Shown one piece after another: positions 8,821-16,210 of a stretch of 64,000 bases of DNA. Under the pieces are notes generated by a model. The model was not told the origin of the DNA. It saw only the letters and a program-made list of their open reading frames with translations, and made no database searches. Source of the DNA: Corynebacterium vitaeruminis (GTDB lineage Bacteria > Actinomycetota > Actinomycetes > Mycobacteriales > Mycobacteriaceae); the NCBI RefSeq assembly GCF_001054325.1, contig NZ_JVVM01000026.1, positions 1-64,000 on the forward strand. Direction: 5' to 3'. Each line of letters opens with the position of its first letter. Position 1 is the first letter of the stretch. The position numbers and the translations under genes are program-made.

Positions 8821-9570
8821 ATGGCTGGCATGACCACTCACGAGAATTTTCCAACGGTCCGACACACAATTTTCCAAAACTCACTGATGTCCGCGCTGCT
8901 CGATGGCATCTACGACGGCGAGATGACCATTGGCGAAATCCTCGGTCATGGCAACTTCGGCATCGGCACCTTCGACGGCCTCGACGGAGAGATGGTGATT
9001 CTCGACGGGGTCTGCTGGCAGGTGCGTCACGACGGCTCCGCGACCCGAGCCACCATGGATCAGCGCAGCCCCTACACAGTGGTGACCAACTTCGTCCCCC
9101 ACACGGTGATGGATGCGCCGGAAAACCTGACTCGCAAGGAAATTAGCCCCATCATCGATTCCCTGGTACCGAGCCAAAACTTTATGTACGCACTGAGGAT
9201 TACCGGCGAATTTGAGTGGGTAAAGACTCGAACCGTCGTGAAGCAGGAAAAGCCGTACCAGAAGATGGTTGATGCGACGGAAGAAGATGCGTCGGTTGAT
9301 TTTGAGAACCTGAGCGGCACGATTGCGGGCTTCCGCACGCCAGTCTACGAGAAGGGAATTTCGGTGCCCGGCTGCCATGTGCACTTCCTCGCCGAAGGCG
9401 GCACCGGCGGCGGGCATGTACTGGACTTCAAGCTGCGTTCAGGCACTATCGAGTTGTGCCCGGGCACTGACCTGCAGCTCCGTCTTCCGCTAACGGCGGA
9501 ATTCTCGGATGCGGATCTGGATCCAGAAGACCTGGATGATCAGATTCACAAAACCGAGGTTAAGGAGTAG
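8821..9570 (+). CDS. budA: Alpha-acetolactate decarboxylase
   Basis: Acetolactate decarboxylase converts alpha-acetolactate to acetoin, diverting excess pyruvate away from acids. The 249-residue protein shows the family landmarks: NSLMSALLDGIYDGEMTIGE near the N-terminus, FDGLDGEMVILDG in the middle, and the metal-binding segment CHVHFLAEGG followed by GGHVLDF, which supplies the three zinc-ligand histidines (H-x-H and a downstream H). No acetolactate synthase or acetoin dehydrogenase gene adjoins it, so its substrate must come from an ilvBN or alsS product elsewhere. It ends three bases before the convergent methyltransferase gene. No signal peptide is present and it should be cytoplasmic. 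Confidence 0.93.
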   Translation: MAGMTTHENFPTVRHTIFQNSLMSALLDGIYDGEMTIGEILGHGNFGIGTFDGLDGEMVILDGVCWQVRHDGSATRATMDQRSPYTVVTNFVPHTVMDAPENLTRKEISPIIDSLVPSQNFMYALRITGEFEWVKTRTVVKQEKPYQKMVDATEEDASVDFENLSGTIAGFRTPVYEKGISVPGCHVHFLAEGGTGGGHVLDFKLRSGTIELCPGTDLQLRLPLTAEFSDADLDPEDLDDQIHKTEVKE

Positions 9571-9573
9571 ACG

Positions 9574-10458
9574 CTAGTCTCCCGGTCGGCCAAGACGAGT
9601 TACATAGGCGCGGGCGGTAACGTGCATTTCTGCAGGTAGCGCTGCAATGCGCTCCTGCAGCACCTCCGGGTGAATATGGCGTGCCGACGGGCTCATACCA
9701 ATCTGAGCGGCAATTGCACTCTGATTGAGGTTCATATCGAACTCCACCAGCTCCGGGTCACCAACAGGCACAAGGTGGCCCTCTGCCTGGGAAATCATGC
9801 GCTCGACTTTGCCACGCTCGACGTCGATGATGCCCAGTGGCTCGCGAAGCTCGCCTAGGTGACCGGTGGTGGCAGTCAGAACTACGACCTGGCCGCCTGG
9901 CTTAAGTACGCGGGCGAACTCCTCCGCGTTGCGAGGTGCGAAGACAACCGTGAGGGCATCGATGGAGCTATCACGCAGCGGCAGACGCGCCCACGCATCA
10001 GCCACAACCGCACCGAGACGCGGATGGCTCTTCGCAAGGTGCTTGGCGGCCGGCACAGACACATCGATGCCGATGCCCCGAGAATTGGGAATGCTGTCCA
10101 GCGTGTGTGCAAGGTAGTAACCAGTTCCCGCACCGACTTCGCAGATGACCGGGCTGGCGGCCTCGGACACGTGGGCGTCGTCAAGCACGTCCTGGACGTT
10201 GCCAGTAACCGCCTCAACGAATGGACCATAGTGGCCGCCAGAGAGGAATTCCTCACGGGCGGTAATCATCTTGGCATCATCGCCGGTGTAGCGCAGACCA
10301 GCCCCGCCGGCGAGCGTGACATAACCCTGGCGGGCGATGTCATAGCTATGGCCGGATTCCGACTTCAGAGTCATTCGTTCGGCATCACCAAACTTCAAAT
10401 CAGTGCCATCGATTGGGTCCGCAAGCACATCAATGATGTCAGCTAGCACGTCGGTCAC
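9574..10458 (-). CDS. RlmA/TlrB-type 23S rRNA (guanine-N1) methyltransferase family protein
   Basis: The sequence follows the RlmA family. It has an N-terminal segment ending in HSYDIARQGYVTL, a linker (MITAREEFLSGGHYGPF) and a Rossmann methyltransferase domain with the SAM loop VICEVGAGTGYYLAHTL, then GIGIDVSVPAAKHLAK and VVFAPRNAEEFARVLKPGG. In E. coli RlmA the N-terminus binds zinc through cysteines; those cysteines are absent here, so the N-terminal module must fold without metal. The cellular role is most likely methylation of G745/G748-region 23S rRNA, sometimes linked to macrolide susceptibility, but the target base is inferred only from the family. It is convergent with budA. Confidence 0.82.
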   Translation of the reverse strand: MTDVLADIIDVLADPIDGTDLKFGDAERMTLKSESGHSYDIARQGYVTLAGGAGLRYTGDDAKMITAREEFLSGGHYGPFVEAVTGNVQDVLDDAHVSEAASPVICEVGAGTGYYLAHTLDSIPNSRGIGIDVSVPAAKHLAKSHPRLGAVVADAWARLPLRDSSIDALTVVFAPRNAEEFARVLKPGGQVVVLTATTGHLGELREPLGIIDVERGKVERMISQAEGHLVPVGDPELVEFDMNLNQSAIAAQIGMSPSARHIHPEVLQERIAALPAEMHVTARAYVTRLGRPGD

Positions 10459-10830
10459 TCCTCAAACTGAGCTAGAAAAATAATTTTTACCATCTTAGCC
10501 CGTGTCGAGCTCAGCCAAGTAACTCATACCTGGCGATTCGATAATCCGACTTACTCGAATCCAACTCGTTGGCGGGTTAATGACTGCGTTTATGTGTGGC
10601 GCCGGCAGGTCAATGCAAGTTAGTGACCGCGCTTATAGCAAAAATGGCCAAAAAATGGCCTGAAAGTGCTATAAACTCGCACAGTTTCACATTTGCAGCC
10701 CGTACTGTTGTTCATAAACCCTCATTCGAGCCGTTATCACCTGAAAAGGCAAAGGCGACCTACACCACTTGTGTAGGTCGCCGCTGGGTCAAAACCGGAC
10801 AGGCCCGACCACTACCCGGGCACTACCCCG
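10459..10830. other. Intergenic region holding repeat copy B
   Basis: This 372-bp gap lies between the rlmA-type gene and the DUF3117 gene, both on the minus strand. It contains repeat copy B (10574-10702). Bases 10746-10785 hold GGCGACCTACACC-ACTT-GTGTAGGTCGCC, a 12-13-bp hairpin that could terminate the DUF3117 transcript, but the flanking T-run is poor. I see no coding potential. Confidence 0.6.
10574..10702 (+). repeat. Dispersed intergenic repeat, copy B
   Basis: This 129-bp copy has two core units (TTAATGACTGCGTTTATG and AATGCAAGTTAGTGACCGCG) separated by 17 bases, then the hairpin part with arms TTATAGCA and TGCTATAA, and the conserved end CACAGTTTCACATTTGCAG. The hairpin arms differ from those of copies A and C but remain perfectly complementary. 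Confidence 0.87.
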
Positions 10831-10998
10831 CTACTCCACTACGGCTACGAGCTCAGCGCCGAGCTCCTTTGCTTCCTCCGGGGAGAGTTCCACGACCAGG
10901 CGACCGCCGCCATCTGCGGGGACGCGCATCACAATCTTCTTGCCCTCTTTAACTGCCTCCAGCGGACCATCACCGGTACGCGGCTTCATTGCTGCCAT
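10831..10998 (-). CDS. Small conserved DUF3117 protein
   Basis: This 55-residue protein is translated from ATG 10998 with AAGGAG six bases upstream. It begins MAAMKPRTGDGPLEAVKEG, continues KKIVMRVPADGGGRLVVELS and ends AKELGAELVAVVE. This is the whole DUF3117 family, nearly invariant across Actinobacteria (Rv1211 in M. tuberculosis, next to glgA as here). Function is unknown; the strong conservation and the Pro-Glu-Glu-Ala helix suggest a small binding or regulatory protein. Confidence 0.93.
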   Translation of the reverse strand: MAAMKPRTGDGPLEAVKEGKKIVMRVPADGGGRLVVELSPEEAKELGAELVAVVE

Positions 10999-11080
10999 GT
11001 GAACTCCTTCGTTCTAAGACAATGTCGATGCAGGAGACCACCAGCTACCTCAGTCCAACTGGGGCAGCCGGGAGATTGAC

Positions 11081-11115
11081 AATCCCGGTTTAGAATCCCG
11101 GTTTAGAATCCCGGT
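11081..11115. repeat. 13-bp tandem repeat upstream of the DUF3117 gene
   Basis: AATCCCGGTTTAG occurs twice in full and a third time in part (AATCCCGGTCGG). It lies about 85-115 bp upstream of the DUF3117 start codon and might affect its promoter. Confidence 0.8.
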
Positions 11116-11193
11116 CGGCATTTCGACTACTTCTCTTCATCATAGTCTTTTGTCTCACGCAGCGACATGGGTTAAGTGGGCAGGGCTACGCCC

Positions 11194-12045
11194 CTACACC
11201 AGCCCACGCACCGGATGCAGTGGCGCAAAATCACCGGAAATGGCCAGCGTCATACGGCAGACATCGAGGGTTTCGGCCACCTGATGCGAGCGGAACACCG
11301 CAACACCGGCAGCTGCCGCATGAGCGGTCGCGGCCAGAGTGCCGGGCACACGCTGCTCGACCGAGCGGTTCAGCGTTTCACCAACGAAGTCCTTATTCGA
11401 CAAAGCCATGAGTACCGGCCAGCCTGTAGCCACGAGCTCATTGCACCTCCGCAGAAGTTCGAGACCGTGGTAGGTATTCTTGCCAAAATCGTGGGTGGGA
11501 TCGATGAGAATCCGGTCCTCCGGCACGCCAGCGTCCACTGCCCTCTGGGCAAGCTTGCCGGTCTCTGAGATGACATCGTCTACGACGTCGTCGTAACGCA
11601 CGCGAACCGGATTGGTCCGTGGCAGTGCCCCACCGGTGTGCGAACAGACGTAGCCCACCCCGTGTGCGCCCGCAACTTCCAGCAGTTCCGGATCGTGGCC
11701 TGCCCATGTGTCGTTGATGAGGTTGGCGCCGGCTTTGATAGCGGCCTCTCCCACTTCGGCACGCCAGGTATCGACGCTAAGGTGCAGGTCAGAATAGCGC
11801 TCGCGAACCTTCGCGATGGTCGGCACCACTCGATCAATCTCTTCGGCAACGGTGACTTCCGCGCCGATACCGGCCTTGACGCCTCCGATGTCGACGATGC
11901 CCGCACCGGCAGCAACAACTTCATCGACGCGGGCGAGCGCAGCCTCCTCCGCTGCCGTCGCGCCACGGTCATAGAACGAATCCGGGGTGCGATTGACGAT
12001 GGCCATCACCGTCGGCACCGCAGAGTCCTGATAAAAGCTCCGCAC
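11194..12045 (-). CDS. folP2: Dihydropteroate synthase homologue FolP2
   Basis: The protein has the DHPS TIM barrel: MAIVNRTPDSFYDRG (pterin-binding loop 1), GAGIVDIGGVKAG, LSVDTWRAEV, LINDTWAG and ILIDPTHDFGKNTYH, with the terminal FRSHQV region. It matches the second actinobacterial paralogue (FolP2, Rv1207) rather than the sulfonamide-target FolP1: in loop 2 it reads DIGGVKAG, where FolP1 proteins have the Asp-x-Gly-Gly-Glu-Ser-Thr/Ser form. M. leprae FolP2 is reported to lack DHPS activity. Its place in the folP2-LOG-dapE block supports the assignment. Whether it makes dihydropteroate here cannot be told from sequence. Confidence 0.9.
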   Translation of the reverse strand: MRSFYQDSAVPTVMAIVNRTPDSFYDRGATAAEEAALARVDEVVAAGAGIVDIGGVKAGIGAEVTVAEEIDRVVPTIAKVRERYSDLHLSVDTWRAEVGEAAIKAGANLINDTWAGHDPELLEVAGAHGVGYVCSHTGGALPRTNPVRVRYDDVVDDVISETGKLAQRAVDAGVPEDRILIDPTHDFGKNTYHGLELLRRCNELVATGWPVLMALSNKDFVGETLNRSVEQRVPGTLAATAHAAAAGVAVFRSHQVAETLDVCRMTLAISGDFAPLHPVRGLV

Positions 12046-12051
12046 AGCGTT

Positions 12052-12879
12052 TTACCTCTCGCTGAAGCGGCGGACGCGCCGGAGCTTCTCACGAACGTCG
12101 GAGGTCTGCTCGCACTCTTCCATCAGCTTTTCGTGCGCGGTCTCGATGTACTCGACGGCTTCTTCAATGGAGTCGGTGACCAAGAAAAGGTCCATATCAG
12201 TCGGCGAGATTAGCTCCATGGCCACCAGTTTCTCGCGCATCCAATCAACCAGGCCCGACCAGAACTCAGTGCCCAGCAGCACAATCGGGTGATTCTCCAC
12301 CTTCTCGGTCTGCACCATCACCAGTGACTCAAAGAGTTCATCGAGAGTGCCGAAACCGCCCGGCAGACAAATAAACGCCTGCGAGTACTTCAGGAACATG
12401 GTCTTGCGCACAAAGAAGTAGCGGAAGTTCATGCCCAGGTCGACCCAGTCGTTCAAGTGCTGCTCGTGCGGCAGCTCAATGCCCAGACCAATGGACAAAC
12501 CATCGGCATCGTAGCAACCTCGGTTAGCCGCTTCCATGATGCCCGGGCCACCACCAGTAATGGTCGCGTAACCGGCTTCTGCCAGCGCTTTGCCCAGGTC
12601 AAAGCCCAATTGGTAGTACGGGCTGTCCTCGGGCAGACGTGCCGAACCGTACACCGTCACTGCCGGCGGAATCTCCGCCAACGCACCGAAGCCGTCAACG
12701 AACTCCGACTGAATGCGCAGCACACGCCAAGTGTCGTTGTGCAGCCAGTCCGTGTTCGGATTGTGCGACAACAGCCTGCGGTCGGTCGTGGACGCCTGCG
12801 GTTCGCCCGCCTGTCGGATTGCGATGGGGCCACGGAGTGCACGGCGCTTAGCTGGGGACGGAGTACGTACAGGTTTCAT
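12052..12879 (-). CDS. LOG-family (TIGR00730) Rossmann-fold nucleotide phosphoribohydrolase
   Basis: The family hallmarks are present: ATITGGGPGIMEAANRGC and the PGGFGTLDELFE loop that forms the active site of LONELY GUY proteins. These cleave cytokinin or AMP ribotides to the base and ribose-5-phosphate. The ATG at 12879 has GAGG about five bases upstream and starts a basic N-terminus (MKPVRTPSPAKRRALRG). A longer open frame reaching 13056 would overlap dapE and is not credible. The length of about 275 is on the long side of the family. It lies six bases upstream of folP2 and is probably co-transcribed with it. Older annotation as lysine decarboxylase is not supported. Confidence 0.88.
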   Translation of the reverse strand: MKPVRTPSPAKRRALRGPIAIRQAGEPQASTTDRRLLSHNPNTDWLHNDTWRVLRIQSEFVDGFGALAEIPPAVTVYGSARLPEDSPYYQLGFDLGKALAEAGYATITGGGPGIMEAANRGCYDADGLSIGLGIELPHEQHLNDWVDLGMNFRYFFVRKTMFLKYSQAFICLPGGFGTLDELFESLVMVQTEKVENHPIVLLGTEFWSGLVDWMREKLVAMELISPTDMDLFLVTDSIEEAVEYIETAHEKLMEECEQTSDVREKLRRVRRFSER

Positions 12880-12992
12880 AACCTCACAATGTATGTCAGC
12901 AATGACATACGCGCACCCGCTCAGCGTGACAGGGTGTGATTCGAGGCCATCACAGGTACTTAAGCAGTGCCTGTCGCAGCTGCTGGACGAGG

Positions 12993-14129
12993 TCAGCCAG
13001 CCACGGGCGCGGTGGTCAGGTACCGTCGCAAATCCGCCCACAGTGCCGTAATGCACTCGACCGGAATCTGCTCGTCTTTCTTGTGGCAGTACGCCGGGTC
13101 ACCCGGGCCAAAGTTCACCGCAGGAATGCCGAGCGCCGAAAAACGCGCCACATCCGTCCACCCAAACTTGGGCTTTACGACGTCGCCTGCGACCGCAACC
13201 AATTCCTTAGCAGCAGCCGCATGCAATCCCGGCAGTGCCCCAGGGCTCACATCTTCGACATCGACGGTGAGATCCTCTGCCGCAAACTCGTCGAGCCCCA
13301 GCACCTCGCGAAAGTGCACCATGGCCTCGTCGGCACTACGGTTGGGTGCGAACCGAAAGTTGACCCGCAGCACTGCCTTGTCGGGAACCGTATTAGTGGC
13401 AACGCCGGCTTCCACCCAAACGACATTGAGACCTTCGCGGTAAGCCAACCCGTCGATGTCCACGATCTGCGGCTCGTACGCGGCAATGCGTGACAGCACC
13501 GGCGCCAGCTTATGCACCGCATTGTCACCGAGCCACGCCCGAGCCGAGTGCGCGCGTGTGCCGTGAGCGGTTAGCCGCAGGCGAATAGAGCCCTGACAAC
13601 CAGCCTCGATGGCATTACCGCTGGGCTCGCCCAGCAGGGCGACATCGCCGGTCAGGAGCTCCGGATACGACTCACTCAAGTGACGCAATCCGTTGAACTC
13701 CGCCGCGATTTCTTCGCATTCATACATAATGAGCGTCAGGTCGCGCTGCAGCTCCTGGCTTGCCGCCAGCGTCGCAAAAGCATGCAGATAGACCGCGTCA
13801 CCACTCTTCATATCCACGGTTCCGCAACCAAAGAGCGTATCCCGCCCCTGCGCGTCTACCCCACGCGTCGAAGGCACATTATCCGCAGTCGGCACCGTAT
13901 CCAAGTGCCCCGCCAGAATCACGCGCTGTGGCAACCCGCGATGGGTACGCGCAATCACGTTGTTATCTATGCGCAGGACCTCAATCGACTCATCTGCCTG
14001 CGCGACCTCACGCAATGCCGCCTCGACGGCATCCGCAATCGCGGTCTCATTGTGGGACACCGATTCGATGTCCACCAGCGCCGCCGTAAGGTCGACAGGG
14101 TCTTGGAGCAGGTTTAACGTCGCATTCAC
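12993..14129 (-). CDS. dapE: Succinyl-diaminopimelate desuccinylase
   Basis: DapE removes succinate from N-succinyl-LL-2,6-diaminopimelate in the succinylase branch of lysine and cell-wall diaminopimelate synthesis. It is an M20 dizinc peptidase: the ligand motifs AGHLDTVPTAD and GTVDMKSGDAV and the catalytic pair in MYECEEIAAE are all present, followed by the lid domain and a second metal-binding segment near DVARFSALGIPAVNFGPG. The length of 378 is normal. Its start codon overlaps the stop of the upstream membrane-protein gene by four bases. dapD lies on the opposite strand nearby and dapC further on, so three of the branch enzymes are clustered. Confidence 0.95.
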   Translation of the reverse strand: MNATLNLLQDPVDLTAALVDIESVSHNETAIADAVEAALREVAQADESIEVLRIDNNVIARTHRGLPQRVILAGHLDTVPTADNVPSTRGVDAQGRDTLFGCGTVDMKSGDAVYLHAFATLAASQELQRDLTLIMYECEEIAAEFNGLRHLSESYPELLTGDVALLGEPSGNAIEAGCQGSIRLRLTAHGTRAHSARAWLGDNAVHKLAPVLSRIAAYEPQIVDIDGLAYREGLNVVWVEAGVATNTVPDKAVLRVNFRFAPNRSADEAMVHFREVLGLDEFAAEDLTVDVEDVSPGALPGLHAAAAKELVAVAGDVVKPKFGWTDVARFSALGIPAVNFGPGDPAYCHKKDEQIPVECITALWADLRRYLTTAPVAG

Positions 14130-15058
14130 ATCAAACCAGCGTACAAACCATTGTGCGCCAGCGAAACCAAAACTTTGTGATGAATATGCGCCGCACGGCC
14201 GTTAATCGCATCACCGTTGGCAGGCGCACCACCGCCAAGGAACAGCGCCAGCTCATGTGGCTCTGCGGACGTCACCCCAATTCGTCCCTCTGCCGGGCGC
14301 TTGAGTCCATCAGCCACCTCAAAGACCAGGGTTTTCGCTCCCTCTGGGAGAGTCTGTGCGATGATCGCCTCCGGAGTTTCGCTTGTCGACGACCCCAGCG
14401 CCCGCTCCCCTACCGCCAATTCGGCGACATCCCCATTGACGTTATCTTCCTCAACAACACCCGCGCCGGGACCATAGACCACAGCCACACGAGAGCCATA
14501 GACGGCAATGACCGGCCGCAGCTCATTCGTGCTGACAATCACAGTGGAACCGGACAGCGGTTTACAGACGGCCGCGACAATCTTGGCGGTTGCATGTGGC
14601 AGCCGCACTGGAGCCGAATCGATGTCACGTCGATAAGCAGGACGGAGCGTTGCGGCAACATCCCCCAGCTCATCGCGTTCCCACATAGGCAGGGCATCGA
14701 TACGGGCTTGCTGATCACGGCTCTTGCGCTCCAGCAGAAGGCGAGCAATCATGCCACCGCCGAGTCCCACGGCGATGGCAGCTGCGAGAACCAAGACAAG
14801 ACGGTTCGGAGCGATTACCGCAACTACTGCAGCAATAATCACTCCAACAGCGCCGATCGGCATTGCCCTCGGCGGCAAAACGAAGCCAAAGAAGCTGGCC
14901 ACAGCAAGAGTCCAGGCGCTGAATAGCGCGAAGCCGACGAAGAAGACCACCGGCAAGACCAGGATGAAACCTAGTCCGAGCACACTGACAGCAATGATGA
15001 GGCTAACCAGGAACCACTGCTTCATCTTTTGTGTGCTTTCAAGGCCAGCTAGGGGCAT
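14126..15058 (-). CDS. Conserved corynebacterial membrane protein of unknown function
   Basis: Residues about 12-115 form four hydrophobic segments (KMKQWFLVSLIIAVSVLG onward, then FVGFALFSAWTLAVASF, PIGAVGVIIAAVVAVIA and LVLVLAAAIAVGLGGG). A soluble domain of about 190 residues follows, rich in short beta-strands (RPVIAVYGSRVAVVYGPG). AAAGGATG precedes the ATG at 15058. Its stop overlaps the dapE start (ATGA), so the two are translationally coupled, and a linked role in cell-wall precursor supply is conceivable. I do not recognise a family. Confidence 0.75.
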   Translation of the reverse strand: MPLAGLESTQKMKQWFLVSLIIAVSVLGLGFILVLPVVFFVGFALFSAWTLAVASFFGFVLPPRAMPIGAVGVIIAAVVAVIAPNRLVLVLAAAIAVGLGGGMIARLLLERKSRDQQARIDALPMWERDELGDVAATLRPAYRRDIDSAPVRLPHATAKIVAAVCKPLSGSTVIVSTNELRPVIAVYGSRVAVVYGPGAGVVEEDNVNGDVAELAVGERALGSSTSETPEAIIAQTLPEGAKTLVFEVADGLKRPAEGRIGVTSAEPHELALFLGGGAPANGDAINGRAAHIHHKVLVSLAHNGLYAGLM

Positions 15059-15108
15059 AGTTCATCCTTTCGCGAAGAATCCTTAGAGGGATACTAATAT
15101 TAAGAATC

Positions 15109-16101
15109 ATGATTACATCTGGTGCTGTCGCTACGGGAATCGCCAACATCGCAATGGACGGTACAGTTCTTGATACTTGGTTTCCCGCACCTCAGTTAAG
15201 CGATGAGGTCGTAGAATCGGGTACTCACCGACTCGGCGCCGCTGATTTAACCCCCCAGCTGCTGCGCCAGGTGATTTTGGACGAAGACCGCCGTGTGGAG
15301 CAGGTTGCGGTGCGCACGTCCATTGAGGATTTGTCGAAGCCTGCGATTGACCCACACGATGCCTACCTACGCCTGCATTTGCTCTCCCACCGCCTGGTCA
15401 AGCCGCATCAGCTGAATACCAAGGGCCTCTACGAGTTGCTCCACGTCGTGGCGTGGACCAACAAGGGGCCGTGTCTGCCAGATAACTTCGAGCAGCTGCG
15501 CACCCACCTGCGCGTTCGCGGTTTGATTCACGTCTATGCCATCGACCGCATGCCACGCATGGTCGACTATGTGCTGCCAGCCGGTGTCCGCATTGCAGAG
15601 GCCGAGCGTGTGCGGCTGGGCGCGTATCTGGCGCCGGGCACCTCAGTACTGCGTGAGGGATTTGTCTCGCTGAACTCGGGCACCTTGGGCCCGTGCAAGA
15701 TTGAAGGGCGCCTGTCCTCCGGTGTCGTCATTGGCGCGCACACCAAGGTGGGTCTGTCAGCCTCTATCATCGCCGCCCACGACGATGACGGTCAACGTAA
15801 GCCGCTCACCATTGGCGAGCGCTGCCACATCGACATCGCTGCCGGCACCGTCGGCATCAGCCTCGGCAATGACTGCGTTATTGACCGAAGCATCCTCATC
15901 GCCCCCGATACACCCATCGATGTCCCCTCGGAAAACCGCCGTATTCAAGCGTGGGAGATTTCGGGTCACGACAACATGCACTTCTACCACCACCCGGACC
16001 ACTCGGCAGTGTGTGTCCGCCGCACCGAACGCCCGGGCAACGACGAAGACGCCACTGCTTTCACTCAGCTTGCCGACGTGCCGGATGAGCTGGCCGGATA
16101 G
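15109..16101 (+). CDS. Divergent DapD paralogue (tetrahydrodipicolinate N-succinyltransferase-like)
   Basis: Most of the protein aligns with the genuine DapD at 17746: the start [72 protein letters not shown]-like (AERVRLGAYLA) and EGFVSLNSGTLGP with the conserved glutamate. The left-handed beta-helix region then departs. Where DapD has [17 protein letters not shown], this copy has VGLSASIIAAHDDDGQR, and the [11 protein letters not shown] loop becomes DIAAGTVGISLG. These loops shape the acyl-CoA and substrate site, so activity is probably altered or lost. A DapD-like frame beside an amino-acid permease and dapE is known in C. glutamicum. No strong ribosome site precedes ATG 15109. Confidence 0.82.
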   Translation: MITSGAVATGIANIAMDGTVLDTWFPAPQLSDEVVESGTHRLGAADLTPQLLRQVILDEDRRVEQVAVRTSIEDLSKPAIDPHDAYLRLHLLSHRLVKPHQLNTKGLYELLHVVAWTNKGPCLPDNFEQLRTHLRVRGLIHVYAIDRMPRMVDYVLPAGVRIAEAERVRLGAYLAPGTSVLREGFVSLNSGTLGPCKIEGRLSSGVVIGAHTKVGLSASIIAAHDDDGQRKPLTIGERCHIDIAAGTVGISLGNDCVIDRSILIAPDTPIDVPSENRRIQAWEISGHDNMHFYHHPDHSAVCVRRTERPGNDEDATAFTQLADVPDELAG

Positions 16102-16210
16102 CCTAAATTAGGTGCTCTGTTTACAACGTAAATTGGCACCCGAACTGTAAATGGGGGTAACCCCGTTCTACGGTTATTGCCCCTGTTATCAGCCAGGTAA
16201 TGTTTGCGAC

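Noticed and set aside
12880-13056. N-terminal extension of the LOG-family protein
   Set aside because: The extra 59 codons overlap dapE and show no family resemblance; an ATG with GAGG at 12879 is better.
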